Assembly: GCA_964020085.1 (NCBI GenBank)
Contig: OZ026596.1
Location: 45,706,811 to 45,770,810, forward strand
Source: Micromussa lordhowensis
Taxonomy: Eukaryota; Cnidaria; Anthozoa; Scleractinia; Lobophylliidae
DNA length: 64,000 nucleotides
Direction: 5' to 3'
Below the pieces are notes generated by a model. That model saw nothing but the letters and a program-made list of their open reading frames with translations, was not told the DNA's origin and made no database searches. This document shows, in pieces, positions 1 through 12,130 of the stretch; the first letter of the stretch is position 1, and each line of letters begins with the position of its first letter. A program made the position numbers and the translations under genes.

Positions 1-1380
1 AATTTTCTGTGACAAACCTGGCTGGTTTTTGTCAGCCATTTCGGTAGAAATCTGTAAACATTGTTTTGCAATGTTATTTTCTGGTAGAGTTTGTAAATGT
101 ATCCAGAATTTGAGAATGGCAGTGTCAATATTCAATTTCAGAGATAATCTTCCTAGTTCATTTCTAGCTGCAACGTTTGGGCATCGTTTATTTACCCCTA
201 GGGATTGCTTACAAAGAAAAATATGCGTTTTTTCAATTACATCTTTTTCCCAAGTACAGAAATCATCTTTATCATAGATTGCCCATACCTCAGATCCGTA
301 GAGAAGAATTGGCAAAAAGAGTGAATTAAAAAGTTTATTTGTAATATCTAGCGGAACTTTGGAGAAATCTAAATAACGAGAGGTAGCAAAGAAGGATCTT
401 CTTACTTTATCTTTTGAATTCAATTTACTAAATGTAAAGTTTCCATTATTAGAAAAGTTGATTCCAAGGTAAGTGTAATTTTTGACAATATCGATGTTTT
501 GGTTGTTAATCTGAAAGGAATGCTTATCAATGATTGATTTTCTAAACTTCTTCTGGAAGATCATTACTTTAGTTTTCTTTGGATTCACAGACAAAAGCCA
601 GTTATAACAATATTCCGAAAGAACAGAGAGAGCATTTTCTAGCCCTCTGGCCGGGTGAGAAATCAACACTAAATCATCTGCATAAAGAAGGCAGCTTAAA
701 CGGGATCCATTTGGTAAAACTATGGGATCGGTATCTTCTCGGTCAAGTAGAAAGGGAATTTCATTCAGATATAAATTAAACAACATGGGAAAGAGGATAC
801 AACCTTGTCTGACCCCTTTGCAGTAATCAAAGAATTCCGTTCTTTGATTTGAAATCTTTATGGAACATTTGGTTTTAGAGTAAAGATTTTTAATAAGATC
901 ATAAAATTTTCCGCCAATGTTGTATTGGAGAAGTTTGTAAAAGAGGCCGTCATGCCATACTGAATCAAAGGCTTTCTTGAAGTCAACAAAGCAAGTGTAC
1001 AATTTACCTCTGGGAACTTGGTTGACGTATTTGTCAACCAAAGTTCTCAGAGTAAAGATGTGATCTGATGTTCGATGATCTGGCAGAAAACCAATCTGAG
1101 CTTGATGTAAAATGTTTTGATCAAGTACATGATTTTTTAGTCTCGTGTTAAGTACAGAGGTAAATAGTTTTCCAAGACAACTATTTATGCATATGCCTCT
1201 GTAGTTTGCCGGGTCATGTTTATTGCCAGATTTGTATATGGGAGTTATTATCCCCTCGCACCAGGATTTAGGGAAGAAGCCACTATGTAGTATCAGATTG
1301 AATAACTTGTAGAGGGCAGTACTCAGGAATTGTATTCCAGTTTTTAACATTTCATTGCGAATTTTATCAGGTCCAGGGGC
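1..1380 (-). mobile_element. Non-LTR retrotransposon (LINE) reverse transcriptase, 5'-truncated and cut by the window edge
   Basis: Reading the minus strand from about 1380 down to 1 gives one uninterrupted frame of about 460 codons with a complete reverse transcriptase core. The order is FVDFKKAFDS (motif A, near 975), GVRQGCILFPMLFNLYLNE (motif B, near 790), LLYADDLVLIS (motif C, catalytic YADD, near 685) and SVNPKKTKVM (motif D, near 575), then the thumb and connection region. The frame is still open at position 1, so the C-terminus and 3' UTR lie outside the window. No endonuclease domain is present. The frame stops matching at about 1380, where unrelated GC-rich repeat sequence begins. 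That fits either the 5' truncation usual for LINEs or a later insertion. The clade looks CR1/L2/Jockey-like but this is not certain. The lack of stop codons suggests a fairly young copy. Confidence 0.9.
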
Positions 1381-1481
1381 CGTTCGATTACCAGCCGCTG
1401 TTCGGAAAAGGAGCCCGCGCTCCTCCCCCGAGGGCGCAGACCAGTCACGAGAGGGCGGCGGAAATCGAGCCTGCAGCCAAC
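1381..1481. repeat. GC-rich repeat abutting the LINE, possible small MITE
   Basis: This is a short GC-rich block beginning exactly where the reverse transcriptase homology stops. Its two ends are loosely inverted (CGATTACCAGCCGC near the left end against GGCGGAAATCG near the right end), as in a decayed small inverted-repeat element. The base composition differs sharply from the AT-rich flanks. The family is not identified and the boundaries are approximate. Confidence 0.3.
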
Positions 1482-4379
1482 ATTGCTGAAGAATATCGTC
1501 TCCCTGTCGCTTCTATTTATTATAGCGAGGGCATTTTGCGCTCTGTTAGAGTAGACGACGTCAAGCCACTCACTCTATTTTATGCATTGAAAAATTTTCA
1601 TTTTAGAAGCGCTGAAATCACTTGCCAAACACAGCCCTGTCCCACGTTTCGGTTGCACACAAAATCTTTAAAGCTCTCCCACTGAAAGTCACTCAAAGCG
1701 TGTTTGTAATTAACTGCACGAGAATCTTTAACTTGTTTTTCCATTCGCAAAATGATAAAGCGCTTAATTAATTAGGACAGTTGATCAGCACACAATAAGG
1801 ATACAACCAGTCATTGGTCTAGAAGAAAAGAAAAGCAATGTCATAAAACAATAAACAGACTGTCTGTTGCTGAAATGCGTGTACATGGCGATTTAAACCA
1901 ACACGCCGTATAACACCTGGCTTCTAATAGCTTAAAAGAGGTTGTTTTCCAACTTGATCCACTGTTTTGTAAACACGTGCGTATTCGTGATTTCTTTGGC
2001 TTTTATGCTCAGTTCTGTTACATTCCCTTTTTCCTTCATCACTGTTATGTTTTCGTTACATAACTGTGGTCCTTTCCCTCAAAATGTTGTAGTGTACTAC
2101 TGATTAGCTCTGTCCTTACAGCTTACAACATGCTGTAAGAATTTCGTGGTCAAAATTGACTGTCGTGTAGTCATGTTTTGATGAACTTTTCAGATAGAGG
2201 TAGTCCACAAGTACACGGTGAAACATTGTTTCCCAAAATTGTATCCACGCTTGCTCACAAATACGACATTTTTTTGCGCAAGCAAATCTTATCTCGATCT
2301 GAACAGGAAAAATAAACGCTTTTGAATATATTCCTGGAACAGTTTCACTTTCACAGTAATTAAATCTGCCCTCCCTTGTGGGCGTACTTAAGAACATTTG
2401 GGGGTCAGCTGGAATAAAAATCCGGCCGCATCAAAGTTCCCTCGTTTTAAGGAGACAAATAATATGTCCCAAGAGGAAACGGAAAAACATTTTCCTTTAG
2501 CAATATGCGGTGAGAGGAAGAAAACTCAGGCCAAATACTTGTTTTTCGCTATATTTATTCCCGTGCAGTCTTCTTTTATGTGTAGAGAAAGCATACATGC
2601 GTATTAATTAACACACGTGGCAACGGGCTAGGTTAAGAACCTGTTAACACCCGCTCAGTACAATTCTTGGACATGGAAATATATCACGATGTTGTCAGGT
2701 GAAAATCTTTTCAGAACGAATATTTTAATATTTCATGATCGTTTTTATAAGAATCAGTATGTTCAGACATTTTAAATAGCTAAAACTACAATTAATATAA
2801 AGCGCAGTGGCGTTACAATCTCTTCTACTAGGAAATTTTAATCGAGACTGATAAAAAATGAAGACCAAATGAAGGGAGCTAAGCTCTCAGACCGTGACGA
2901 ACACTAAAATTCTCATAACTGGAAATTATGGTGTCTTAAGTAGCTATTTTCAGACCGGAGCACAACTTAGCTGAGTGGTTAATTTTTTGCAAATGAGATC
3001 TAATTTGAAAGTCTTGCCTAATAAAGTTTATAGTCAAAATTATCATTGATTATTCTATCTTTTGTGCAGTAGTAAAAACAATTTCTTTTTTATATAGCGT
3101 TATTTACAACAAAAAGATCAGTAGTGTACCATTCTCAAAATTAAACCGCCCCACAGTCACGCTCGTGATATAGTTCTCAGCCGACTAGTAATGTTTTGTT
3201 TGACTACGATTATCAAGAGAGCAATTTTAATCGTTCTGGCTGGAGAATATTCGAAAAAGAAACAGAATCGATTCAATTGTAACAAAAATCACGAGGGCTT
3301 CTGTTAAAATGTATTTGCTCAAAGTAACGGCGACTTTAATTGAAGTCAGAGCTCTGCCAAGCTTATACTTAGAGTCCTGAACAGTGGACATGACACGGAA
3401 TATAAAATCACTGATTTGCGTATTACCAGAAATGCCCATGAAGGCTACAAAAGAACTGACTCAGAGATATAGAATTACCAGTTTCAATAATCCACTATCC
3501 ACGTGGCGTAATTAGATGTTTTACCTGCGTTTACAAGCTTGTAAAGGGGAAAATAAAGAGCTGATATGGTTGCTGAGCACGTGACGAAGTTGGGCGGAAA
3601 ATGGCACGCTTGTACCTGCGAAAAACACACAAAGTCTATTGTATCTTCCTTTGTTCTGTTTCCTTTTAAGTGTTTGTCGTGAGTTGAGTAATTACACTGA
3701 AGGAATTTAAATCTGTATTATCCGGCAGACACTTCATTTCACTTGGAGCTATCGCCGGCCACAGAAGACCTTTTGGACTTACACTCGAGAAAAGTTTTAT
3801 GGTTCCTAGTAAAATGGTTTTCCCTGAAGTAGAATTTCAGACCGGAGGAAGGTATTTTGCAAGGTATGTGTAATTCCTATGCGATCAATTTGCCATGTGT
3901 AAACTTTTCCTCAAGCCGAGTAAAAGAGAATTAGTTTTGTACACCCACTACAACGAAAATCAACTTGACATGCCGGCATTACAAGAACTGAAACAATATC
4001 GATATCCCTTTTGATAACTTTTTGGTTCATAAAGGAAGTTATTAATCAGCAAATGGTTATGTTAGGCAGAAGGAAAGCACGTGGAAAATCGAGAGAAATA
4101 ATTTACAATTTTAATATATTTAATTTACATAAAAATTGTAAAGTCACGTGCTCAACAACAAACTGTTTGCCATAACAACAAAATGGCTACCAGGAAAAGG
4201 ACGTCACTCGCGTGTTACCAAGATGAAGCCTTGAGTAAACTACATGTCAATACCAAGCAAAGAATAGTTTAAAATTTGCTCGTAGCATCAATGTTCTAAA
4301 GATGACACTTCAGTCATAGCTAAATTTGTATGAATTTCAAATCGTATTACACAGAATTGATCGCACAGAGGAACTCGTG
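1482..4379. other. Intergenic DNA upstream of the TRP gene
   Basis: This is AT-rich non-coding sequence between the LINE remnant and the TRP channel start codon. The small ORFs here show no recognisable domain, no codon structure and no good splice context, so none is called. The last few hundred bases should hold the promoter and 5' UTR of the TRP gene. Several CACGTG hexamers occur (3578-3583, 4078-4083, 4145-4150). No convincing TATA box is seen at a sensible distance from position 4380. Confidence 0.5.
4076..4153. promoter_or_regulatory. Palindromic pair of CACGTG E-boxes upstream of the TRP gene
   Basis: Two CACGTG E-boxes (4078-4083 and 4145-4150) lie at the ends of an imperfect palindrome. 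GCACGTG followed by TTTACAATTTT on the left mirrors AAAATTGTAAAGTCACGTGC on the right. The pair sits about 230 bp upstream of the chosen TRP start codon. E-boxes bind bHLH-ZIP proteins such as Myc/Max/Mondo/Mlx, but the spacing here is far wider than the 5-bp spacing of a carbohydrate response element. The feature may equally be the relic of a small inverted-repeat element. Confidence 0.3.
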
Positions 4380-7300
4380 ATGTCAAGAAACGGGAGAGTT
4401 CATCCCGCGACGTCGGTCAATAGTAGTAGCGATTATGAACGTCGACGCGATGTTATGGAGATGAACAGAATGAATCATGTAACAAAGTCAAGGAAGAGAG
4501 CGGGATCAGTGGAAAACTGGCAGAGGGTCTCTAAAGAAGTGGTGGCGGCTTCAAGATGGATAGATTACACGCGTTCCATGAGGGGATCACAGAAGGAAAA
4601 CTCTTCCGGGCCGAATAGATCGGGACTTTACTCAAGATTAAACTCGCACGCGGAGACAGAAATGACTTGTGTACTGGATAGTGATGTCGAGGGTTTAGGA
4701 AATGAACGACTGGCAATGTACGATACTAATGCGTATATGAAACCAATGTCAGGAGTGAATCAAGGAGATCAAATCCATCCTGCGATCGCAGCCAGTAGAG
4801 CTTTGATTATTTACTTCGCCAAGCTGGCAAGAGCAAGCCTAGAGCGCGAACAGGAGCTTGATTTCGAGTTCATAGAAGGTCTTCTAGGTGAAGGCGCCGA
4901 TGTGAACTTCACTGATCGCTACGGGCAGACAGTACTGCATGAAGTCGCTCGCATATGGCACGTGGATGTCGCCAGGTTTATTTTGGAAAACGGTGGAGAC
5001 GTGAATAAGAGAGATGAATTCGGACGGACACCTTTACATGTTGCTGCAGCAGTTGATTATCCTGAGATGGTGGAGTTTCTTGTTAGTAGCAAAGGTTAGT
5101 TTAAATGTTGTGATCGTGTCGGTTTATCGGCTAATCACTGGACCAAATGATTCAGATCATGTACATTGTACATTGTAGATGTTGACCGCTACCATGGAAC
5201 ACCCTACATCAAGGGATATTAAGTCATCGCACACAAACACAGCACTTGTCAGTAGTGCTATGTCTGTTGTCTCCAATAAGGCGACTGCTGTGATCTCTGC
5301 ACTCAGAGGACCTGTCAGAGCAAGAGTTTTTTAAACTTCCAGAGTTTACCCCAGTTTGAGACCGAGAGAAATTATCACTATACCCCCACTACCCCTGGTT
5401 GGATCCTATTGCTTTGTCAGATTTCCAAACCAGTTCTTTTATGATGGGACACATTCAGAAAATTCAGAAAGATAAGAAATTTTAGCGAGAATGCAACCTC
5501 ACCCCACACCCACAACACACAAGCATCCTATGATAACACTCCAAATACAGTTAGTTACTGTTTTTACAAACTCCATGAAAAATCCCCCCCCCCCTCCACA
5601 CTCCTCTCCTTCCACTTCCATTAGATTCACACATGAAATGTTGCATGTTAGAGCCCATGAGGGTAAGAAAAATAATTAGCCAGGGCAGCACAGTTATCTG
5701 GATCATTCAATCAAGAGTCCATGTCGGTAATGAGTGGGACATTGGGGGGTACCCAATACTACAGTACAGCAAGAAAAATTAGCAAATACCGAAATACAGT
5801 GTCAAAATTCAACAAAGTACCGATTCTGCATTTAGATCCCTTTATAATCAGTCACTCTTACTTAAAGTTGCATCCATGTACAACTGTAGCGTGTTTATTT
5901 ATCTCAACCTTTATAGCTTACTTATTGACCTTTATCACTTACTGTGTTTTGTTTTGCATAGTGTATTAACCTGTATGAGACAGGAGAGAGCAAATGAATG
6001 GTACTGCAATACCATGAAGGACCTTCTTTTACTGAATACTGTCAGCCAAAAGGATGAAAAACTACATACTATCGGGCTAGATGATACTGTGACAAAGCAC
6101 GTTAAGATTTCAATTACCTTAAACCCCAATGTACCCCACAGTTACCATCAGGCCACCGGAGTGAATGAACATGCTCCCCCCCCTCCCCCCCGGGTGGTCA
6201 TCTCAGTTTTTTTTTTGTAATCTGCAGCAGGCCTCCTATGAGAATCAGGACTATAACTGCCCATTATAATACTGATTGTAGTGACAATTATTTATGCATT
6301 AGTCAGTAATCCCCCTTGGCAAGTATTATAGAACATAGAACAATCTCCCTGCTCCCCTTAATTCCCTTGCAAGTCACTTACTAATTTATGGTTTTATTTT
6401 TCTCATAGCTGACCTTCATGCGTGCACAACTGGTGAGAATCAGACACCCACACACTATGCAGCTAAGAATGACGCAGCTAAAGCTCTCAAGGTTCTACTG
6501 AAGCTCGGTGGAAGGATGGAGGACAGGGATTATAAACAGCGTACTCCTCTGCAAGTTGCAGCTGAGTTAGGTAGGGGTGAAAAATTTCTTAACATGTCTG
6601 TTATCTGTTAAATACCCTTGAAACACCATTTAACAGATATCTCCAAACACTGCGTTTTCAACATGGTACTGTATAAGCAGACAACTATTCTTACTCGAAG
6701 CTTGCAGGTCACAAGTGTGTCATTGTTAAGTCTAGGCCTTGATTGTAGCGGCATGTTTTATTTATAATGGAGGGGAGGTGGGGGGGGGGGGAAAGTCACC
6801 ACCAAATTGAGGAGCTTTACCTGTGCGTACATTGTGACTCCCTCCCGGCAAAGTTCATTTAAAGCAGTTTTCCATCTTTTTCCAGGTACTAATTTAAGAA
6901 CAAAGAGAAATTAAAGTTATAGAATTACTTGCGTGGAATGATTAACACAGGGAAGTAAGCCTTAAAATACTTAGCTCATACAGTTCTCATGCATGTTTTA
7001 TTTCACGTTCGTTTTTCAGATCGGTCCGAGACAGCTAAATATCTAATAGATGAAGGTGCACCTGCTGGTGTTCAGGACAGTACAGGCAGCTCAGTAATGT
7101 CTTTCATGATATCCAAGATGCCTCCCGTGGCTAAAGAAGCTTTAGACCAGTTCCACAGTACAGACCGTGGAAACCGCCGACAGTATTTCTATTTGAACCA
7201 TTTAGAGCCTGTCCTACCTAACGAGGAAGGCGCGTATGTGTCGTGCGCCAGATCTCCCCTGCACTGCGTCGTGCATTATAAACAAATGGAGCTTATTATG

Positions 7301-9586
7301 CATCCGGTATTTAAACGACTGCTTGAAGTGAAGTGGGATCAATTTGGCTTGCGTGGAACAGTTAAGATGATCTTCATTCACGCATTGTTTGTGCTGCTGT
7401 GGACTGCACTGGGCGTGACGCTCCATCTTGGAGAAGACTCTGATTATTACAACCCGCCTGATGTTTATTGGTGGCGCATTGTTTTAGAAACTCTGGCGTG
7501 TACGATGACTTTGTATTTTATTTGCTTGGAATTTCTGGAGATCAGTGCGTCGAAAAAGCTCCACCAAAAGTGGAAGAAATGGAGGATCGACCAGCTTAAC
7601 AGAGATCTTGATTACTGTCACCCGCGCTGGCCAGAGGAGAGAAAATACCTCGAAATGGAACGAAACGAAATCATTGATTCCGGAATCTCTTATTTCAACG
7701 ATTCATGGAATTATTTTGACTGGGTGACATATGGCTGGATTCTCGGTATCATCGTGACCAGGATTTTTGCGGTTGTCCTCAGCAGTGACTCGGCTCGCTC
7801 GCTGCACCCCAAGGTTTTCGCGATTGGCTTGATTTTCATTTGGCTTCGACTGATGAAAGTTTTCCGCGGGTTTGTCACTTTAGGACCATTCATTGTCATG
7901 ATCGGACATATAATAGACGATACCCTCAAGTTTGGATTTCTTTATTTTGAAGTTTATGTGCCATACGTCTGTGCCTTCTGGATCATCTTCGGAGGTAAAA
8001 AGAACGCCGAGATCATGGAAAAACATGGACAAGACAGCAAAGGATGGGCGGACTTTAACGACCTCATGTATTCCGTGTGGCAGTTAACAGTCGTGGGGAA
8101 CTACCCCTGGGATTCTTTGCTCGTAGTGGATCGACTGATGGCGCAAATCCTGTGCGGAACTTATCTCGCAGTGTCAGCTATTGTGATGTTAAACCTGTTC
8201 ATTGCTCTCATGTCTGACACGTTTCAGCGTGTTTATGATAACGCCAAAGCTAACGCGGCCATGCAGCGTGCAAGCACTATTCTCAACATGGAAGAAAACA
8301 TGGGAGAGAAGAGTCGTGAGATGCACAGAAAATACATTCATCAAAGACTGGCACCAGAGGTAAAGTATCACCAAAATGTTTGTCTCCCGCAGTCGCACCC
8401 CTCACTCAGTAGACTTAATACTTTAACCAGAGCCTCAGAGCCTGTGAATTCTCGGTAAACGGTATTGAAGTCCGGAGCCAGGAAATGCTTTGGAAGTATA
8501 ACATCTGTAAACATCTGTAACCATCTTAGACTTGAATTTTTAATTTAACAGGAAATGTACTACGATGATGATTCTACGCAACCAGGCTCAGGTACTCTAG
8601 AGCGCATGACTCATCAGATCAAAGAAGTTGTTGACGAGGTTTACGAAATGCTACAAGCAAAAAGTAATGGAACGAGCAAGGGGGACAAGAACCTGGGGCG
8701 AGAAATTGAAAGGTAAAGTAAAGCGTATCAGTAATTCCAAGTTGTAAACTACATGTTTTTGGCAGCCTAGTTTTTCTACTTATAGCTCAACTTATGCTAT
8801 TTGAAATCAAAAAGTGAAAAAGTGTGGTACAGCTGAAGTAAAATATGCGATGTCAACATAGTTAATGGATGTTCTCCCTTCCTTCTTCACTTCCGCTGCT
8901 CAAAGCTCGCCTTCGTCATTTCCGGGTTAACTCGGCAATAATTTTGTATTCACTAGTTGGTGTGGAACTCTTTTATTACGCCTTTGAAACCTCTCAGGAA
9001 CTAGTTCTTTGCAAAGTGGAGCCTCAAGACTAGCTAACCCGTAATGCTTACCTGTTTCATGCAGAATTTTCATCCTTTCAAGACATTTCCTCGTTCGCTC
9101 TACTTCTATAGACTATATTATATTATAATTCACTTGATGGTTAATTTAATGCTATTCTTGCTTTCTTCTACCAGATTACGCTCTGACCTCGCAGAAGTAT
9201 CCGACCGACATGAGCAGACTGTTAAACTAATGAGAAATGAAGTGGCGGAAATGAAAGCTCTGTTGATTCGAGTCTTGCAGCAGAGCTCCGTCCCATCGCT
9301 GCCTCCTGTGCGCTCGCTTCAAGATCAGCATCACTCTCCGGAACATCTAAACACGAACGAGACACGAATGCCTACAAAACGATCGGCGAGTAGTCGGTCA
9401 CGCCGAAAAAAGAATCGGCGGCAACTCAGCTATCCGAGCGACGACGAAGTTGATCACGGCAATTACCAGGGACTGCCACTGGCCGATGACACTGCAGACG
9501 AGTCAAATGAGTTGCCAAGTGTTCGAGTGCTGGCCTCGCGAGCTTCGAGTAACAGACAGCATAAAGAAGATCAGGATCGTACTTAA
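4380..9586 (+). CDS. Ankyrin-repeat TRP-family cation channel (five exons, 929 aa)
   Basis: Predicted plasma-membrane cation channel. Exons: 4380-5094, 6409-6570, 7020-8359, 8552-8712, 9175-9586. All junctions are GT-AG and the sum is exactly 930 codons. The frame is open upstream to a TTG at 4326, but the first ATG is 4380 (MSRNGRVH). Residues 1-150 are polar. Ankyrin repeats span about 155-330 (YGQTVLHEVAR, FGRTPLHVAA, NQTPTHYAAK, QRTPLQVAAE). Six membrane segments follow near 406-429, 443-467, 523-547, 559-580, 595-616 and 666-690. The pore loop is near 636-656 (QLTVVGNYPWD). S6 contains LNLFIALMSDTF, and the stretch after it (QRASTILNMEE) resembles the TRP-box region of TRPV channels. The tail has a coiled coil (about 793-830) and a basic cluster (RSRRKKNRR). 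A few ankyrins before six TM segments suit pyrexia/TRPA-like or TRPV-like cnidarian channels. The subfamily is not settled, and temperature or chemical sensing is only inferred. Confidence 0.92.
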
Positions 9587-10600
9587 TAATCCGTAGTTAC
9601 ATAGAGACCATCAAATGCGTACCTTTAACTCAAAACCAACATTCAAGTAACCCCTGTTTAGTTGCCATTTTTAGTAACTACTTCTTGCCATTTTATTTTC
9701 ATTTTAGAGGGAAAATTAAGCAACCAAAACAGCCAACGGAGCTGACGGAATTTCGCGTACAAGAGCTTTGTTTCAGCGTCAGCGGCGAGTCCGTAAAGGA
9801 GTTCCCCCGAAATACTTGACCACTCGGTACCAGTTTCCTCGCGGCTTCGCCCCTTTCGTTAGAGGCTCCGCCGCTGACACAAAGTACTCGCGATACCGCT
9901 GTGAAAGGCGGCATCTTTGTTGCGCACTTTGGGTCAAGTTGAGACCAGTTTCCACTCGTTTCAAGAGGCTAGATTCAGTAGAAAGTTCAAGGAAGGATGG
10001 AAACTCTCCTTCGGTCAGAGTTTCGCATATAGTGAGTCACAGTGAGTCAAGTCATTGTGACTTGGATTTTTAAAAGTGCACTCGGCATAACTTTTTGGAC
10101 GCGAGGTTTCCGTGTCATTGTAGTTTCATTTAGATTTTGCTCACGAGTTTACTTAAACGTTGTAAGTATAGTATAGTTTTACGTTCATTGACCAGATTTG
10201 TATTTCGCTTAGGTTTTGGACGGCTGATTTATTAATAACGCAAGATAATGTATCTAAATTTATATATATCTATATTTTTAAAACCAAGGTGACTACACGA
10301 CGAAGGAAAAGCTTATATATAGTTTTATAACCAAGAAAATCTAGTGAGTTGTTTCTATTTTTGTCAAACAGGGCTTATCCCAAGTAAATTATTTTTTATC
10401 CCTCAGCCCTAGTGTGTAATGTAAGAGTTAACGTGTATAAAATGATTCAAGGTAGCTGCTACCTGAGTGAGTAGCAGTAAATAAATTAAAATATTTTTCT
10501 TAAACAAAAGAGTGCTTTTAATGTTATGTAGCTGGCGTTCTTCCACTACAGCAGACGAACTAACCCTAAATAAAATAAAAGTGAGTGTGTTCGACTCCTT
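9587..10600 (+). other. 3' flank, probably 3' UTR, of the TRP channel gene
   Basis: This is non-coding sequence after the TAA stop. A GC-richer block (about 9710-9990) contains GCGTCAGCGGCG mirrored by CGCCGCTGAC, perhaps an old inverted-repeat element. It is followed by AT-rich sequence. An AATAAA-type signal near 10478 is a plausible polyadenylation site. No gene is recognised. Confidence 0.4.
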
Positions 10601-11212
10601 CTCTTTGAATGATTTCATTAGCTGGCTTTAAACTCCTTTCTGTTGCTATAATCAATACTTTTTTTATATCAACAACCGAAGTTATCCGAAGGCAGATATA
10701 ACATAATGAAGAAGTCTAGCATTTTTCTGTGGTTTTCTGGATAGCAAGTAGAGGTCTCCTCTACAAACTACGATTTACTGATACGTTACATGACAGTGCT
10801 AGAACTAAAATATTTGCATTGACCTTCAAATTTAGAGCTAAACATTGTACCTTTTACAGGCAATATTTAAGCGTAAAAGCTAATTTGTAAAAGTGTAGTT
10901 TTTTGGCAAACAGGATTCAAAGCTGAAAGCACGAATATTAGCCAACATACATTGGAGTTGACGGGCCTGCTTCTACAGTTCGTGACATTCAAATGTTGTG
11001 TTTTGATGGCCCATCGTTTTCATAACTCAAAACAAAAATGAAAATCAAATGCTTTGATTTTCATTAATTGATTTTATTTTATTTTACATTTTTTGCTTGA
11101 TTTTCCTTTTATTTTGTTTCTATTTTAGTTTAATTTTTTTCTTATTTTGTTTTATTGCTCAATTTTGTTTTTTACTTCTTTGTTATTTTTATTTTATGTC
11201 ACGTAGTTTTTA

Positions 11213-11313
11213 GTCTCCCTCGCAGCCGTTTTTAGTCTCGTCACGCAACGCTCCTCCATACTGTGGGGAGGAGCGTTGCGTGACGAGACTAAACTGACGG
11301 CTGCGAGGGAGAC
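11213..11313. repeat. Long near-perfect hairpin (fold-back MITE)
   Basis: The left arm at 11213-11257 starts GTCTCCCTCGCAGCCG, and the right arm at about 11267-11313 ends CGGCTGCGAGGGAGAC. The arms match over about 45 bp with only a small gap, around a loop of under 10 bp. As single-stranded nucleic acid it would form an almost uninterrupted hairpin. The form is that of a non-autonomous fold-back element. No target duplication could be assigned with confidence. Confidence 0.8.
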
Positions 11314-11914
11314 TGCCTAGTTTTCTGACAAATATTACCTATGTTAATGTGATTTTCCTAGAGAATGCTCGGCCACCATATTTATCATCATTATTTCCAT
11401 TTACATCTAGAAATAGTCCAAGTAAAATACGCGCGCTGATTGGTGTTGAAAGTAATTCGACCGGATTTATGGGACATCATGAAAAGATCTGGTTGGATAA
11501 GAACTGTCTTTTCAAGTTTTATTCTATAGGCGTTATGTTGATGACACCTTTTGTTTGTTTCGCACTGAAAATGACACGCTCTTGTATCCCAAGTAAACGT
11601 TTCACGATGGAAAGGAAAATTGAGAAAAAAATAACCGTTCTTAGACAAAATGCTAGATAACGGTCATTCATCCCGTTACTGCTGTGTATCGGAAAAAGAC
11701 CTTTACTGATCTTCTTACTAATTATTTCAGCTTTGCCCCTTTGTCTTACAAATTGGGATAAGTTAGGACATTAGCAGACAGGATCTATAAGATTAACAAC
11801 ACTTAGCATTAAGAAGCTGACGATAATTTCATAGCAAGAGAAAAAGAAATTGAATGTCAATCCTGCAAATATGCGTATTAGCCAGTTCAGCTCAGATGGA
11901 ACTTTTTGCTCCTG

Positions 11915-12130
11915 CTCCCCTTTGTTGGCCCTTTTTCTAAAGTTGCGCAGGAGAAATTAAGACAGCTGCTTCAACGTTATTGTAAAACTGATCCTGAGAT
12001 ATTAAGTTAGGTTTTTCTACATTTAAGGTTAGAAACATGTTGAGCGTGAAAGATTCCGTGCCGCAGAGTCTCTGTTCGCGTGTCGTTTATAAATTCACAT
12101 GTGCTGGCTGTAGTGCGTGCCAAGATTACT
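11915..12130 (+). mobile_element. Penelope-like element fragment (RT C-terminus to GIY-YIG start), frameshifted
   Basis: One frame encodes LPFVGPFSKVAQEKLRQLL and ends at a TAG near 12006. A shifted frame then continues through FSTFKVRNMLSVKDSVPQSL to SRVVYKFTCAGCSA (to about 12115). This order, a linker followed by V-Y-K-F-x-C-x-x-C at the beginning of a GIY-YIG endonuclease, is characteristic of Penelope-like retroelements. The rest of the nuclease and all of the reverse transcriptase core are absent, and one frameshift is needed. It is therefore a dead fragment, and the small ORF starting at 12037 is not a host gene. Confidence 0.72.

Noticed and set aside
3578..4150. Carbohydrate response element (Mondo:Mlx site) upstream of the TRP gene
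   Set aside because: CACGTG boxes occur but none is paired with a second E-box at 5-bp spacing.
4326..4379. Upstream extension of the TRP reading frame before the ATG at 4380
   Set aside because: The frame is open, but the first codon of the longest version is TTG, not ATG. The first true in-frame ATG is 4380.
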